Origin: Holophagaceae bacterium
Lineage (GTDB): Bacteria > Acidobacteriota > Holophagae > Holophagales > Holophagaceae
DNA length: 64,000 bases
Assembly: GCA_016722505.1 (NCBI GenBank)
Contig: JADKJH010000002.1
Coordinates: 140,001-204,000, forward strand
Direction of reading: 5' to 3'
This document shows positions 1 to 8,259 of this stretch, piece by piece. The notes beneath the pieces are model-generated. The model worked only from the letters and a program-made list of their open reading frames with translations, ran no database searches and was not told the origin of the DNA. The first letter of the stretch is position 1. Each line of letters starts with the position of its first letter. The translations under genes and the position numbers were made by a program.

Positions 1-124
<124 letters not shown>

Positions 125-475
125 AATACCTAAAGCTCTACCTGGATGACACATCATCCAGGACGCTTGCTTCTTTTGCTGGTCCACCTTCCGGCGGCCC
201 AGTCTTTTGGCTCTCCGGCACCCTGAAGCGCCCGAGAAACCTTTTGGCTTCCATTCTCTTTATCCGGTTTTCAAAGATGCCTCGGAAGTCTCGACACACT
301 TCGCATCCCCCACTAACTCGGGCACGCGGGCGCATCTCGCCCCTTCCCTGGCCACAACCTCAATCGCGGCAGGAAAATTAGAGTACCAGCTAGGAGAATC
401 GTTGCAACAAGAAATTCTCAGAAGGTGCAAAGTCTCAAGAATGGCGATGCGCCAACGGTTAGAATCATTGAAGGA
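125..475 (-). other. rRNA operon leader / intergenic region shared with trmFO
   Basis: This stretch of about 350 bp separates the divergent 16S gene and trmFO. Short open frames on both strands show no recognisable family and no convincing ribosome binding site, so I read it as the untranslated rRNA leader plus promoters. No tRNA or clear boxA element could be identified by eye. Confidence 0.6.
380..407 (-). promoter_or_regulatory. Candidate promoter for the rRNA operon
   Basis: On the minus strand there is TTGCAA (402-407), a 16-bp gap, and TACTCT (380-385). The -10 match is weak and the spacing slightly short, so this is only a candidate. It lies about 260 bp upstream of the 16S 5' end, a plausible distance for an rRNA leader. 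Confidence 0.25.
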
Positions 476-1837
476 ATGAGCAAAAACATCGAAGTCCATG
501 TCATCGGCGCAGGGTTGGCCGGATCCGAAGCTGCCTGGCAATTGGCCCAAGCCGGGTTCCAGGTGGGCCTTTCGGAAATGCGCCCTCTGCAGAAGACGCC
601 TGCACACCAGACGGATCAGGCCGCGGAAATGGTGTGTTCCAACTCCTTCAAGAGTGACGATGCAACAAGCGCCACGGGCATTCTAAAGGCCGAAATGCGG
701 CGCCTTGGTTCGCTGCTTCTGCAATGCGCGGAAGCAACGCGCGTACCCGCTGGAAATTCCCTTGCGGTGGATCGCGATGCCTTCTCACAAATGGCCACGA
801 CAGCGCTGAAACAACATCCAAACATTTCATGGATCACAGCGGCCGAAACAGCGCCGGATCTCACGATTCCGACCTTGATCGCAACTGGGCCGCTCACCGC
901 AGAGCCGCTCGCACAATGGCTTTCCGCTATCTGCGGCGGCGATCGGTTGTTTTTCTACGATGCCATCGCTCCCATCGTCGAGCGGGATTCCATCAACATG
1001 GACATCGCTTTCCGGGCGTCCCGCTACAACAAGGGGGAGGCTGATTTCATCAACTGCCCGCTCACAGAAATTGAATACGAACGATTCATGGATGCGCTTC
1101 TGGCCGCGGAGCGGGCGGATCTACATGATTTCGACACACCCTACTTCGAAGCCTGTCTTCCCATCGAAATCATGGCTGACCGTGGCCGCCAGACGCTTCG
1201 CTATGGCCCCATGAAGCCGGTGGGGCTGGACGACCCCCGCACGGGCCGTTGGCCCTACGCCGCCGTGCAACTGCGCCAGGACACGCTGGCAGGCGACCAT
1301 TACAATCTGGTGGGCTTCCAGACCCGATTGAAGTGGGGCGCCCAAAAAGAGGTACTCCACCTCATTCCAGGCCTTGAAGCAGCAGAATTCGTGCGATTCG
1401 GCAGTATCCATCGCAACACCTATGTGCAGGCTCCAAGGGTGCTCGACGCAACGCTCGCGGTGAAGAATGTGCCCAATCTTTGGATCGCTGGCCAGCTGAG
1501 CGGCGTGGAGGGCTACCTGGAATCCGCCGCCGGCGGACTTGCCGCGGCCTACTTCATCCAAGGCATCCTGCATGGAAAACCGGCATCGCCCTTGCCGCGC
1601 GAAACCATGCTTGGCGCCTTGCTGCACTACCTGGCGCATGCATCGTTGAAAGATTTTGGCCCTACTAACGCCATGCTTGGGCTCATGCCCGATCTGCCAA
1701 ACGGATTGCTGGACCATCGCGCCCTTAAGCGCGCTGGCGGCGCCCGTGGCCTGAAGCAAGCCAAAGGCCAAGCCCACCGGGAGCGCGCTCTGGCGGCCTT
1801 GGAAGCCTATCTGTTGGAACATGGAGCTACGACATGA
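476..1837 (+). CDS. trmFO: Methylenetetrahydrofolate-tRNA-(uracil-54-C5)-methyltransferase TrmFO
   Basis: TrmFO is the folate/FAD-dependent enzyme that makes ribothymidine at position 54 of the tRNA T-loop, taking carbon from methylenetetrahydrofolate. The protein (453 aa, normal for the family) opens with the dinucleotide-binding motif VIGAGLAGSEAAWQLA. It carries the family hallmarks MVCSNSFKS, GPMKPVGLDDPRTG, LVGFQTRLKWGAQKEV and, near the C-terminus, IAGQLSGVEGYLESAAGG. The open frame extends 51 bp upstream to a GTG at 425, but the ATG at 476 places the Rossmann motif at the usual distance from the start. An AAGGA lies almost against that ATG, so the start is not fully settled. It diverges from the rRNA operon, and its stop overlaps the next gene by ATGA, implying translational coupling. 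Confidence 0.96.
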   Translation: MSKNIEVHVIGAGLAGSEAAWQLAQAGFQVGLSEMRPLQKTPAHQTDQAAEMVCSNSFKSDDATSATGILKAEMRRLGSLLLQCAEATRVPAGNSLAVDRDAFSQMATTALKQHPNISWITAAETAPDLTIPTLIATGPLTAEPLAQWLSAICGGDRLFFYDAIAPIVERDSINMDIAFRASRYNKGEADFINCPLTEIEYERFMDALLAAERADLHDFDTPYFEACLPIEIMADRGRQTLRYGPMKPVGLDDPRTGRWPYAAVQLRQDTLAGDHYNLVGFQTRLKWGAQKEVLHLIPGLEAAEFVRFGSIHRNTYVQAPRVLDATLAVKNVPNLWIAGQLSGVEGYLESAAGGLAAAYFIQGILHGKPASPLPRETMLGALLHYLAHASLKDFGPTNAMLGLMPDLPNGLLDHRALKRAGGARGLKQAKGQAHRERALAALEAYLLEHGATT

Positions 1838-3324
1838 AGAAAACCCTTCTCATCGTGTTCATCGTGATGCTCGCTCTTGGAGGAAGTGCCTGGTGGTTGC
1901 TGCGCGTCAGATCCACACCCTTTTCCCTGGATGAATCCTTCAGGAGCTTCTCCGCGGACAATCTGGGGAGCGGGCCGTCTTTTCCGTTACACGGATGGAG
2001 GCAGGCCGCTTCGCGCCATTCATTGGCTGAGTCCCTCGGCTGGCGGCATCGCAGTGGCTCAAGTCCTCACACAAACAGACCAACAGCAAATTGGCATTTT
2101 TCAAAATGGCTTGCTAACTGCGCAACTGCACGTGCCGCGCCCTGAGGGCGTGACGGAAGGATTCTATCGCTTCGCCCAATTGAGGGATGCGGCGGTGCTC
2201 CCGGGCGATGTGGCTGTGCTGCTGTACCGCGCGCAGGATGCCACCTCGGCGGATGTGCCGCTGATTGTTGCGATGGATCTGAACACACAGTCTGTGCGTT
2301 GGAGCCATCGTGCGGCGGTGGAGCGGCTAACGCTTGAGTTGAATCAAAACCAGGCCGGTGGCAGCGGTAATAAGGCAGTCATCGGATTTGGCGATAAAGG
2401 GGAATTGGTGCGGCTTCCATTGGCCCTTCAAAAAGGCGAGCGAGAAGGCGCAAAGGCACCCCATGCCGGTGCGCAGTCCATAGAGATGCCACCCGAAATC
2501 CAAGGTGTCGCTGACCTGATCCCGACAGGGGATTCCAGTCTTCTCATCTCCCATCGCATGGGTCTTTCTGCCTACCTGGGATCGAAGGGCTGGCACCAAA
2601 TCGCGCTGCCCGTCCCAGGCCCCTTGGGTTTCGTGGAACCAAAGAGCAGTCTGGCTTTCAATGGAAAAAGATATGGTGGCAACCTGAACCAGGTCGCATC
2701 GTCCAAGTGAAGGTAGACGGCACGCCCATTGCCGCTTGGGAGCCCACATCATTCCCGATTTCCGCACCCCATGAAAAGGATGCGGAGTTGCTCAAATTGC
2801 TTGGAGCCGATGGGGAAGGCAGGCTCTGGTTTGGTCTGGCGGTGCCAACGCTGCTGCCGCCTTTGGCCAATCCCCCCCAAGCGAAAGCTATCGAGACCAA
2901 GCCCGATGCTTCCGTAACGGCTGAACCCACCCCGGTCCCGCAGCCCCAAGCCATCGAAGGGGTGGATCGAAACGCCTGGGAAGCCTATCTGCACCTAGGC
3001 CTGGACCGCATCTACTGCTGGGATCCCGAGGGTGGTGCGATCAAGCGCGCCTCGTGGACAGAGTGCTGGCGCAAACTTGGGCCGCCTTCGGATTTCAGTA
3101 TTCCCATGGGCGATGGTGCGCTGCGACCGGCTGCGGGCGGATTCCTTTTTGATTCCGGGACCCAAGCCTGGTGGCTGCCCTTGAAAGAGTTTCCGATCAC
3201 CGCTGTGGGCATGGGTGGAAGCGCCCTGCCACCACCTGTGCTAGGCCCCCTCGTGGTAAAGGCACCACCTTCACCGATGACTGAACTTTCGGGCCTTCCA
3301 GGAACCCCTAACCCGACGCAATAA
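1834..3324 (+). CDS. Membrane-anchored protein of unknown function, two apparent compensating frameshifts
   Basis: It starts with an ATG overlapping the trmFO stop (ATGA). Residues 4-23 form one hydrophobic segment after MKK, suggesting a signal anchor with the bulk of about 495 residues outside the cytoplasm. The coding frame leaves frame 1 near the T4 run at 1980-1983 (downstream sense resumes as FRYTDGGRPLRAIHW). It then returns to frame 1 near the A5 run at 2665-2669, where KKIWWQPEPGRIVQVKVDG reads through an in-frame stop seen in the other frame. Each segment is free of stops and protein-like only in its own frame, so this is one gene with two indels, probably sequencing errors but possibly a real lesion. 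The C-terminus is proline-rich. No family recognised. It overlaps convergent prmC by 17 bp. Confidence 0.7.
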
Positions 3325-4138
3325 GGATCCGGTCATGGCCGGCCCAATCCTGGCGGGCACGAGCTTGTTTCCAGCCGAACGCTTTGGCCCGCTCGATGAG
3401 CTCTGCGCTCTGGCCAGCCCCAATCTCCAACACCACCGCATGCGCCCGGTGTTCTGCTGCTTGGCGAAGAATTCGAGTGGAAAGCGCTAGGCCCTGATCA
3501 TCAGCGAAGAGCGCTTGTTGGGGTTCGAAGGAGAGTTCGCGCTGCAGCGTGGAAGCATCCGCGGGATCCACATAGGGCGGGTTGGAGACCACCAATTCCA
3601 GTGGATCTGAGATTGGCGTCAACAGGTCGCCCTGGGAAAAATTGATTCGTGCGCCCAGCTTTTCCGCATTGCGTCTGGCCACTTTGAGCGCGCCTTCACT
3701 GATATCCGACGCACTGACGGCCCAATCGGTTTCCAACGCCATGCATATGCCGAGGATGCCGCTGCCAGTGCCGATGTCGCAGGCCTTGCGCAGGCCCAGA
3801 TATCGGCCAATTTCCAACGCTGTCTCCAGCGTCAGTTCGGTTTCGGGCCGCGGGATGAGAGTGTCTTCCGTGACTTCGAAGCGATGCCCGCGGAACCTCT
3901 CAAAGCCGATGATGTAGGCCCATGGCTCGCCTTGGCGGCGGCGGCGCAGCCATTGGCCCACCTGATATCTAACCTCAGCAGTGGCAACCTCATCGCCTCT
4001 TGATGCGAGCTTCGCGCGGTTCCATTCAAGGCCATCCTCGAACCAGCGCAGGCTCTCCGCTGAGGCCTCTTCTGGGTCCAGAAAGTGGGCCAATGCTGAA
4101 GCTAAATCCAAGCGGAGTTCAGAGAAGGTGATGGTCAC
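3308..4138 (-). CDS. prmC: Peptide chain release factor N5-glutamine methyltransferase PrmC
   Basis: PrmC (HemK) uses S-adenosylmethionine to methylate the glutamine of the GGQ motif in release factors, a cytoplasmic translation-termination function. The 276-aa product has the usual two-part layout. A helical N-terminal domain precedes GEPWAYIIGFERFRG and the DTLIPRPETE signature. The Rossmann methyltransferase fold follows, with CDIGTGSGILG as the SAM loop and VVSNPPYVD carrying the catalytic NPPY. The start is GTG (MTIT), overlapping the upstream fumarase beta stop as GTGA, so translation is probably coupled. It is last in the fumarase alpha/beta-prmC run and ends 17 bp inside the convergent gene. 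Confidence 0.96.
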   Translation of the reverse strand: MTITFSELRLDLASALAHFLDPEEASAESLRWFEDGLEWNRAKLASRGDEVATAEVRYQVGQWLRRRRQGEPWAYIIGFERFRGHRFEVTEDTLIPRPETELTLETALEIGRYLGLRKACDIGTGSGILGICMALETDWAVSASDISEGALKVARRNAEKLGARINFSQGDLLTPISDPLELVVSNPPYVDPADASTLQRELSFEPQQALFADDQGLALSTRILRQAAEHRAHAVVLEIGAGQSAELIERAKAFGWKQARARQDWAGHDRILIASG

Positions 4139-4716
4139 TTGGCGGTAAGCGCTTTCGCCCTTTCCTGACTGTGCGCCAGCACAATTTCATGCAAGGAGCC
4201 GCCGTGGCTGTCCATGGTGACGACTACGGGGAAATCTTCTACTTCCACGACCCAGAACGCTTCGGGGCTACCGAACTCCTCGAGCATGTGGACATCCACC
4301 ACGCGCTTCACGCGCTCCGCCAGGAGCGAACCCGCGCCACCAGTGGCGTGGAAGTAGACCGCGCCGGTCTTCACCAAGCCATCGCTGGTCTTCTTGCCCA
4401 TGCCGCCCTTGCCGATGACGCCGCGCACCTTGTAGGTGTCCATGACATCGGCTTCGTAGGGTTCTTCGCGGATGCTGGTGGTCGGCCCCGCCGCCACGAA
4501 GGACCAGGAACCGTCCTCGTTCTTCTTCACAACCGGCCCGCAGTGGTAGATGACCATGTCCTTGAGGATGGGCTTCAGCCACTCCGGCTTCTGCTCTTTC
4601 ATGTACTTGTGGCCGATGTCGCGCGACAGCACGACCTTGCCATTCAGCAATACTTCGTCGCCCACTTTCAATGCGCGGGCCTGTTCTTCGGAAATGGGTG
4701 TAGTGAGACGGATCAT
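4135..4716 (-). CDS. Fumarate hydratase class I, beta subunit
   Basis: This is the C-terminal-domain subunit of the oxygen-sensitive Fe-S fumarase that interconverts fumarate and malate. The product begins MIRLTTPISEEQARALKVGD and contains the substrate-domain motifs GHKYMKEQ, YHCGPVVKK, AAGPTTSIREEPYE and GKGGMGKKTSDG, typical of the separate beta chain. The frame stays open 57 bp upstream, but the ATG at 4716 has a GGAGG about 7 nt before it and gives the standard N-terminus (193 aa). It lies 34 bp after the alpha subunit on the same strand and overlaps prmC. The two-subunit form is also close to L(+)-tartrate dehydratase. I prefer fumarase because no tartrate genes are near. Confidence 0.9.
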   Translation of the reverse strand: MIRLTTPISEEQARALKVGDEVLLNGKVVLSRDIGHKYMKEQKPEWLKPILKDMVIYHCGPVVKKNEDGSWSFVAAGPTTSIREEPYEADVMDTYKVRGVIGKGGMGKKTSDGLVKTGAVYFHATGGAGSLLAERVKRVVDVHMLEEFGSPEAFWVVEVEDFPVVVTMDSHGGSLHEIVLAHSQERAKALTAK

Positions 4717-4750
4717 GGGCGGGCCTCCTGCCAAGCGGTGATCTATGAAC

Positions 4751-5731
4751 TCAATCGAAAGAGACTTCCCCACCCGCGCCGATCGTCATCACCCTCCGCC
4801 GCGAAGACCAGCACATGTAGCTGATGCTCACGAAGAAGCTGGCGGGATGGCGGAACATCTCCTCCACGAACACACCCAGCACGGTCGTGTTGCCGCCGTA
4901 GCCCATGGGGCCGATGCCGAGGGTATTCAAGTCGTTGGTGATGTCCTTCTCGAATTGATCCATCTTGGGATCGGGATTAGGTGTACCAAGCTTCCGGAGA
5001 ATGACTTCCTTGGATTTCTCGTAACCCGTGACCCGGTCGCCACCGATGGCCACGCCGAGGATCCCGGGAGAGCAACCCTGCCCCTGGGCCTTCACAACGG
5101 CGTCAATGATGGCCTTGCGCACACCGCCGATATCGCGGCCCGCGCCGATGGCCACATCCGGCAGCCGGTATTGGGCTCCTACATTTTCGCAACCACCGCC
5201 TTTGAGCATGATGGCCACTTCGATCTCAGGTTTGTCCCACTCCTCGAAATGCACAACAGGATGGCCTTCAAGGAAGGGATCGAGATTGTTCCCGCTATTC
5301 TTGCCCGAAAGGGATTCCACGCAATTCGGCCGCAGCCAGGATCGTTTTGTGGACTCGACGATGGCTTCTCGGATCTGATGCTTGATCTTGCGCTGGCTCA
5401 GCCCGTAGGGATGGCGCACCCAGAAAATATCCGTGCCCGTGTCCTGGCAGAGTGGCGTCACGTGGCCGTCGGCCAACAGGATGTTCCTCACCATATCGTT
5501 GAGCGTGTTGAAGGCCCGGGAACCTTCTTCTTCGGCATCCCTGCCTTTCACAAGGGCATCAATCACATCCTGGGGAAGCCGGGAGCTGGTGCGGCGGATC
5601 AGTTCCAGCACCGCCGTCGTGAGGTCCAGGCCACGCAGATTCGTCATGTCCGCGCGGTAGTCATCAGGCAGCACGGATTTTTGGTCTACGACATCCATTG
5701 TTGTAAGGGTGGGGATCGTGCACTCAGCCAT
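4751..5731 (-). CDS. Fumarate hydratase class I, alpha subunit
   Basis: This is the catalytic Fe-S subunit of two-chain fumarase in the TCA cycle (fumarate + water to malate), here 326 aa. Three cysteines placed as in the family ligate the 4Fe-4S cluster: PLCQDTGT, GGGCENVG and GQGCSPGILGVAIGGDR. RPNCVESLSGKNSGNN and GPMGYGGNTTVLGVFVE are further class I signatures. The ATG at 5731 has a GGAG 6-7 nt upstream and follows a 155-bp gap holding a candidate promoter. It is first in a run with the beta subunit and prmC. A tartrate dehydratase assignment cannot be fully excluded from sequence alone. Confidence 0.93.
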   Translation of the reverse strand: MAECTIPTLTTMDVVDQKSVLPDDYRADMTNLRGLDLTTAVLELIRRTSSRLPQDVIDALVKGRDAEEEGSRAFNTLNDMVRNILLADGHVTPLCQDTGTDIFWVRHPYGLSQRKIKHQIREAIVESTKRSWLRPNCVESLSGKNSGNNLDPFLEGHPVVHFEEWDKPEIEVAIMLKGGGCENVGAQYRLPDVAIGAGRDIGGVRKAIIDAVVKAQGQGCSPGILGVAIGGDRVTGYEKSKEVILRKLGTPNPDPKMDQFEKDITNDLNTLGIGPMGYGGNTTVLGVFVEEMFRHPASFFVSISYMCWSSRRRVMTIGAGGEVSFD

Positions 5732-5757
5732 GGGAACTCCAGAAGGACCAGCGCTCC

Positions 5758-5786
5758 ATTGTCTGCCGTGATTTGACTCAGCTCAA
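5758..5786 (-). promoter_or_regulatory. Candidate sigma-70 promoter for the fumarase operon
   Basis: The minus strand carries TTGAGC (5781-5786), a 17-bp spacer and GACAAT (5758-5763), 27 bp before the fumarase alpha ATG. Both boxes match the consensus at four positions and the spacing is ideal. This would leave a short 5' UTR of roughly 20 nt. Confidence 0.35.
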
Positions 5787-5886
5787 CCTTTGAAGGAAGA
5801 CAGAAGGGAAAATGTGATGAATCTCGCATCCTGAGTCACAGTTCGCCGGCCTCAGATCCCAAGTGTCACCATTATTGGAATGAATG

Positions 5887-6906
5887 TCAGCGGCCGCCCC
5901 AGGCGCGGCAAAGCCCGAGCGTGAGGTCCGTCAAGGTACTTACAGAACCGATGGCTTGGCCTTTTATATCCCGATCTGCCTCGCCGATCCTGGCCAGCAG
6001 ACGGCGAGCTCCATCAGTTTTGAGCTTGGCGTAAACGCGCTGGTATCCCTCCAGAAGCCAGTCCTGGCGGGGCCCGAGTCCCACGGCAGCCGTCAACTCT
6101 GCGCCTCGCAATCCCCCAGCTTCAGCCAGATTGCACACGCGTTCCACTTCACGCCGGGCTTGGCCCAATAACAGCAGTGGCGCACCTCCCGGATCATCCT
6201 CCAGCGCCTGCCGCAAGGCTTCCAGGGCGCGGTCCACCTGGCCTTTCTGCCAGGCCTGGGACCAAACGAAAGCGTTCTGCTCGGCAAGCCGGAAGGTGGC
6301 CAGGGCAACGAGAGCAGGAGTCACGCGATGATCGTCCGCAAGTAGATCCAGCACCTCTAGGGTGCGGCGCAGCAGGCCGGCATGGCCACCTATGCGAGAA
6401 GCCACCAGAACCGCCACGCCTGTTTCCAGCCTTAATCCCATGGCCGCGGCTTCACGCTCCACAAAGCTGCGGATCTCGTCTCCTTCCAACACACCCACTT
6501 TCAGCACTCGCCCTTCTTTCACCCAATCGGAAAAGGGTTTCGCTCCCAAGGGTTTGCCGGGTCCTGCTGACAGGGCATTGCGCGCCACCAACAACAGATG
6601 CGTGTCCGGTGGCGGTGTGGTGAGCCAGCCTTTCACCGCAGCGGGAAGATCTTTGGGTTTTTGGAGCAGGTGATCCGCTTGGGGCACGATGACAACCCGC
6701 GCAACACCCATGGGACCGGCTTCGGAGAGGGCGCTTACCACCTCGCCCCACGGTGCGTTCTCGCTGCAAATGCTCAAAGCGAACTCAGCCCATTCGGGAT
6801 CCACGCGTGAGGATTTCCAGGCTTCCACAGCTTGGCGCCGGGCATCGGCATCCTCGCCGTGGATGAGCGCAAGATCGGCTTTCAGCCATGCCGCAGGCAC
6901 GCTCAT
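5887..6906 (-). CDS. holA: DNA polymerase III delta subunit HolA
   Basis: HolA is the clamp-loader subunit that opens the beta sliding clamp. The 339-aa protein has the family's architecture: an N-terminal degenerate AAA+ part (ALIHGEDADARRQAVEAW, then ARVVIVPQADHLL and THLLLVARNAL), a middle helical domain, and a C-terminal collar (LLLLGQARREVERV, DIKGQAIGSVSTLTDLTLGL). Walker motifs are degenerate, as expected for delta. The ATG at 6906 overlaps the stop of the reconstructed lptE frame (ATGA). The holA-after-lptE order is common in Gram-negative genomes and supports both calls. Confidence 0.93.
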   Translation of the reverse strand: MSVPAAWLKADLALIHGEDADARRQAVEAWKSSRVDPEWAEFALSICSENAPWGEVVSALSEAGPMGVARVVIVPQADHLLQKPKDLPAAVKGWLTTPPPDTHLLLVARNALSAGPGKPLGAKPFSDWVKEGRVLKVGVLEGDEIRSFVEREAAAMGLRLETGVAVLVASRIGGHAGLLRRTLEVLDLLADDHRVTPALVALATFRLAEQNAFVWSQAWQKGQVDRALEALRQALEDDPGGAPLLLLGQARREVERVCNLAEAGGLRGAELTAAVGLGPRQDWLLEGYQRVYAKLKTDGARRLLARIGEADRDIKGQAIGSVSTLTDLTLGLCRAWGGR

Positions 6907-7612
6907 GAGTCGTTGCCTTCCAGCAACTGCGTAATAAAACTCTCGGCGAAATCATCCGCAAGGCTTTCCACCACCGTGAATTCACGATTATCAAAGCTGG
7001 CGAAGTTCTGATCCACCCGGTATTGGTTCGAAAAGGTCAGACTCGGCGGCGGGCCAATACAAAGCCGGTCTGCCCATCCAAGAGTTCCACCGAAGCCACG
7101 ACTACGATTTCAATCCGGCTGGCTCCTCGAGCTGAAGCCCGGAGCTTGTCGGTGCCCAAGGAAAGGCCGATGGGGCGCACTTCATAACGCAGCAATGTTC
7201 CCTGGAGCACATAGCGGCTGGATGCGCCCTGGGTCACCAGTTTCCATGGAGAGGCCGCCACAATGCGGTTCTCGAGAGCCTTGGTGAAGCGCTCTTCCAA
7301 CCCCAACCGCGGTGTCAGATTCTTGAATTTGGCCAGGCGGATGGTGGAGCCCTTCTTCATCCACGCGGTCGGATGCGGCACCTTATCCAGCCTGTGATAG
7401 CCGCACGCCACCGTTCCCATCAGCGCACTTGCAGCGATCAGGGCCAGACGTGGTGTCCAGGCTCCGAGTGGACACCATGTGGGGAGCCCGAGGGGAGGGT
7501 TCCTGCCTCCGCGAGTTTGCGAGCGGGAGGGCGCGCGAGCGCCCAATAGGCGGGAGCAGAGTGAGCGAAGCGAGCGGGCGGCCCCCCTTGTCCAGGTCAG
7601 ACGCCTTTTCAT
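6903..7612 (-). CDS. lptE: LPS-assembly lipoprotein LptE, apparent frameshift and 135-bp in-frame repeat insertion
   Basis: LptE is the outer-membrane lipoprotein that plugs LptD in LPS export. The reading frame from ATG 7612 (ATGA overlap with hpt) contains a lipobox at ALMGTVAC followed by GYHRL, then GSTIRLAKFKNLTPR and the conserved beta-sandwich. This frame ends at TGA 7037, but the family-type C-terminus (TFSNQYRVDQNFASFDNRE, then SLADDFAESFITQLLEG) continues in another frame and stops at 6903, overlapping the holA ATG. An indel in the GGC repeat at 7044-7053 explains this. Between the charged MKRRL and the hydrophobic core sits an extra 45-codon arginine-rich stretch encoded by a dispersed repeat. 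Removing one direct-repeat copy plus insert leaves a normal 20-residue lipoprotein signal. An essential gene is unlikely to be dead, so the shift is probably an assembly error. Confidence 0.85.
7454..7596 (-). repeat. Dispersed GC-rich repeat, copy A, inserted in the lptE signal-peptide region
   Basis: The segment is bounded by an 8-bp direct repeat, TGTCCAGG, at 7454-7461 and 7589-7596. The copies are 135 bp apart (45 codons), so the insertion keeps the frame. Read on the minus strand, its left part (TCTGACCTGGACAAG, then CCGCCCGCTCGCTTCGCT and CTCTGC) closely resembles copy B in the sigma factor gene and copy C before clpS. Its right part (GCTCCCCACATGG, then GCCTGGAC) matches copy B's right part. 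It is rich in short inverted repeats such as GGGCGCTCGCGCGCCC. Confidence 0.8.
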
Positions 7613-8139
7613 GGCTGGTAGATGCCCACGTAAGGCAGGTTGCGGAACTTGCCGTCCAGGTCCAGTCCATACCCCACGACAAAACGGTCTTCGATGGTGA
7701 AGCCTATGTAATCCACAGGCACCTGGGTCTTCCGGCGGCTGGGTTTGTCCAGCAGGGTGCAGACCTTCAGGCTGAGCGGCTCGCGGTCCAGCAGCAGGTT
7801 GCGCACCTTGAACAGCGTGGTGCCCGTGTCCACGATGTCTTCCACCACAAGGCAGTGGCGGCCTTGGATGGCAGAGTCCAGATCTTTCACGATCTTGACC
7901 TCGCCGGTGCTTTCGGTCCCGCCGTGGTAGCTGGACACTTGCATGAAGCCAATATCAAAATCCAATTCAATGGCGCGGGTGAGGTCCGCGAAAAAGGGAT
8001 AGACCCCATTCAGAAGGCCCACCACCACTACATCTTTACCGGCATAATCCGCGGCGATCTGGATACCCAGCTCACGGATCCGGGCCTGAAGCTGTTCTTC
8101 GGAAAGCATGGGCACGATTCGGTCGCGGCTGGGATTCAT
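7609..8139 (-). CDS. hpt: Hypoxanthine phosphoribosyltransferase
   Basis: Purine-salvage enzyme that converts hypoxanthine (often guanine too) plus PRPP to the nucleotide. The diagnostic PRPP-binding motif is VVEDIVDTGTT. VVGLLNGVYPFFADL forms the loop that binds pyrophosphate, and VDYIGFTIEDRFVVGYGLD is the usual C-terminal base-binding stretch. Two in-frame ATGs lie 12 bp apart. I prefer 8139 (176 aa) because GGAG sits 6 nt before it, whereas 8151 has no clear site. The stop overlaps the lptE start by ATGA, so hpt-lptE-holA reads as one coupled unit. Confidence 0.93.
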   Translation of the reverse strand: MNPSRDRIVPMLSEEQLQARIRELGIQIAADYAGKDVVVVGLLNGVYPFFADLTRAIELDFDIGFMQVSSYHGGTESTGEVKIVKDLDSAIQGRHCLVVEDIVDTGTTLFKVRNLLLDREPLSLKVCTLLDKPSRRKTQVPVDYIGFTIEDRFVVGYGLDLDGKFRNLPYVGIYQP

Positions 8140-8259
8140 TTGGGGCTCCATCTACTCGCTCTAACTTTCATTCAACCCTAAGGCCTTCCACTGGGTCTAG
8201 CAAAGAACCGGGACCAATCTTTTCAATCCAACCCTTGCTTGGACCCCTTAGGCGACCTG

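Noticed and set aside
138..335. 65-codon frame in the rRNA leader
   Set aside because: Lies in untranslated rRNA leader, Arg-rich, no homology features.
1121..1822. 233-codon antisense frame inside trmFO
   Set aside because: No ribosome site or family motif; shadow of the real gene.
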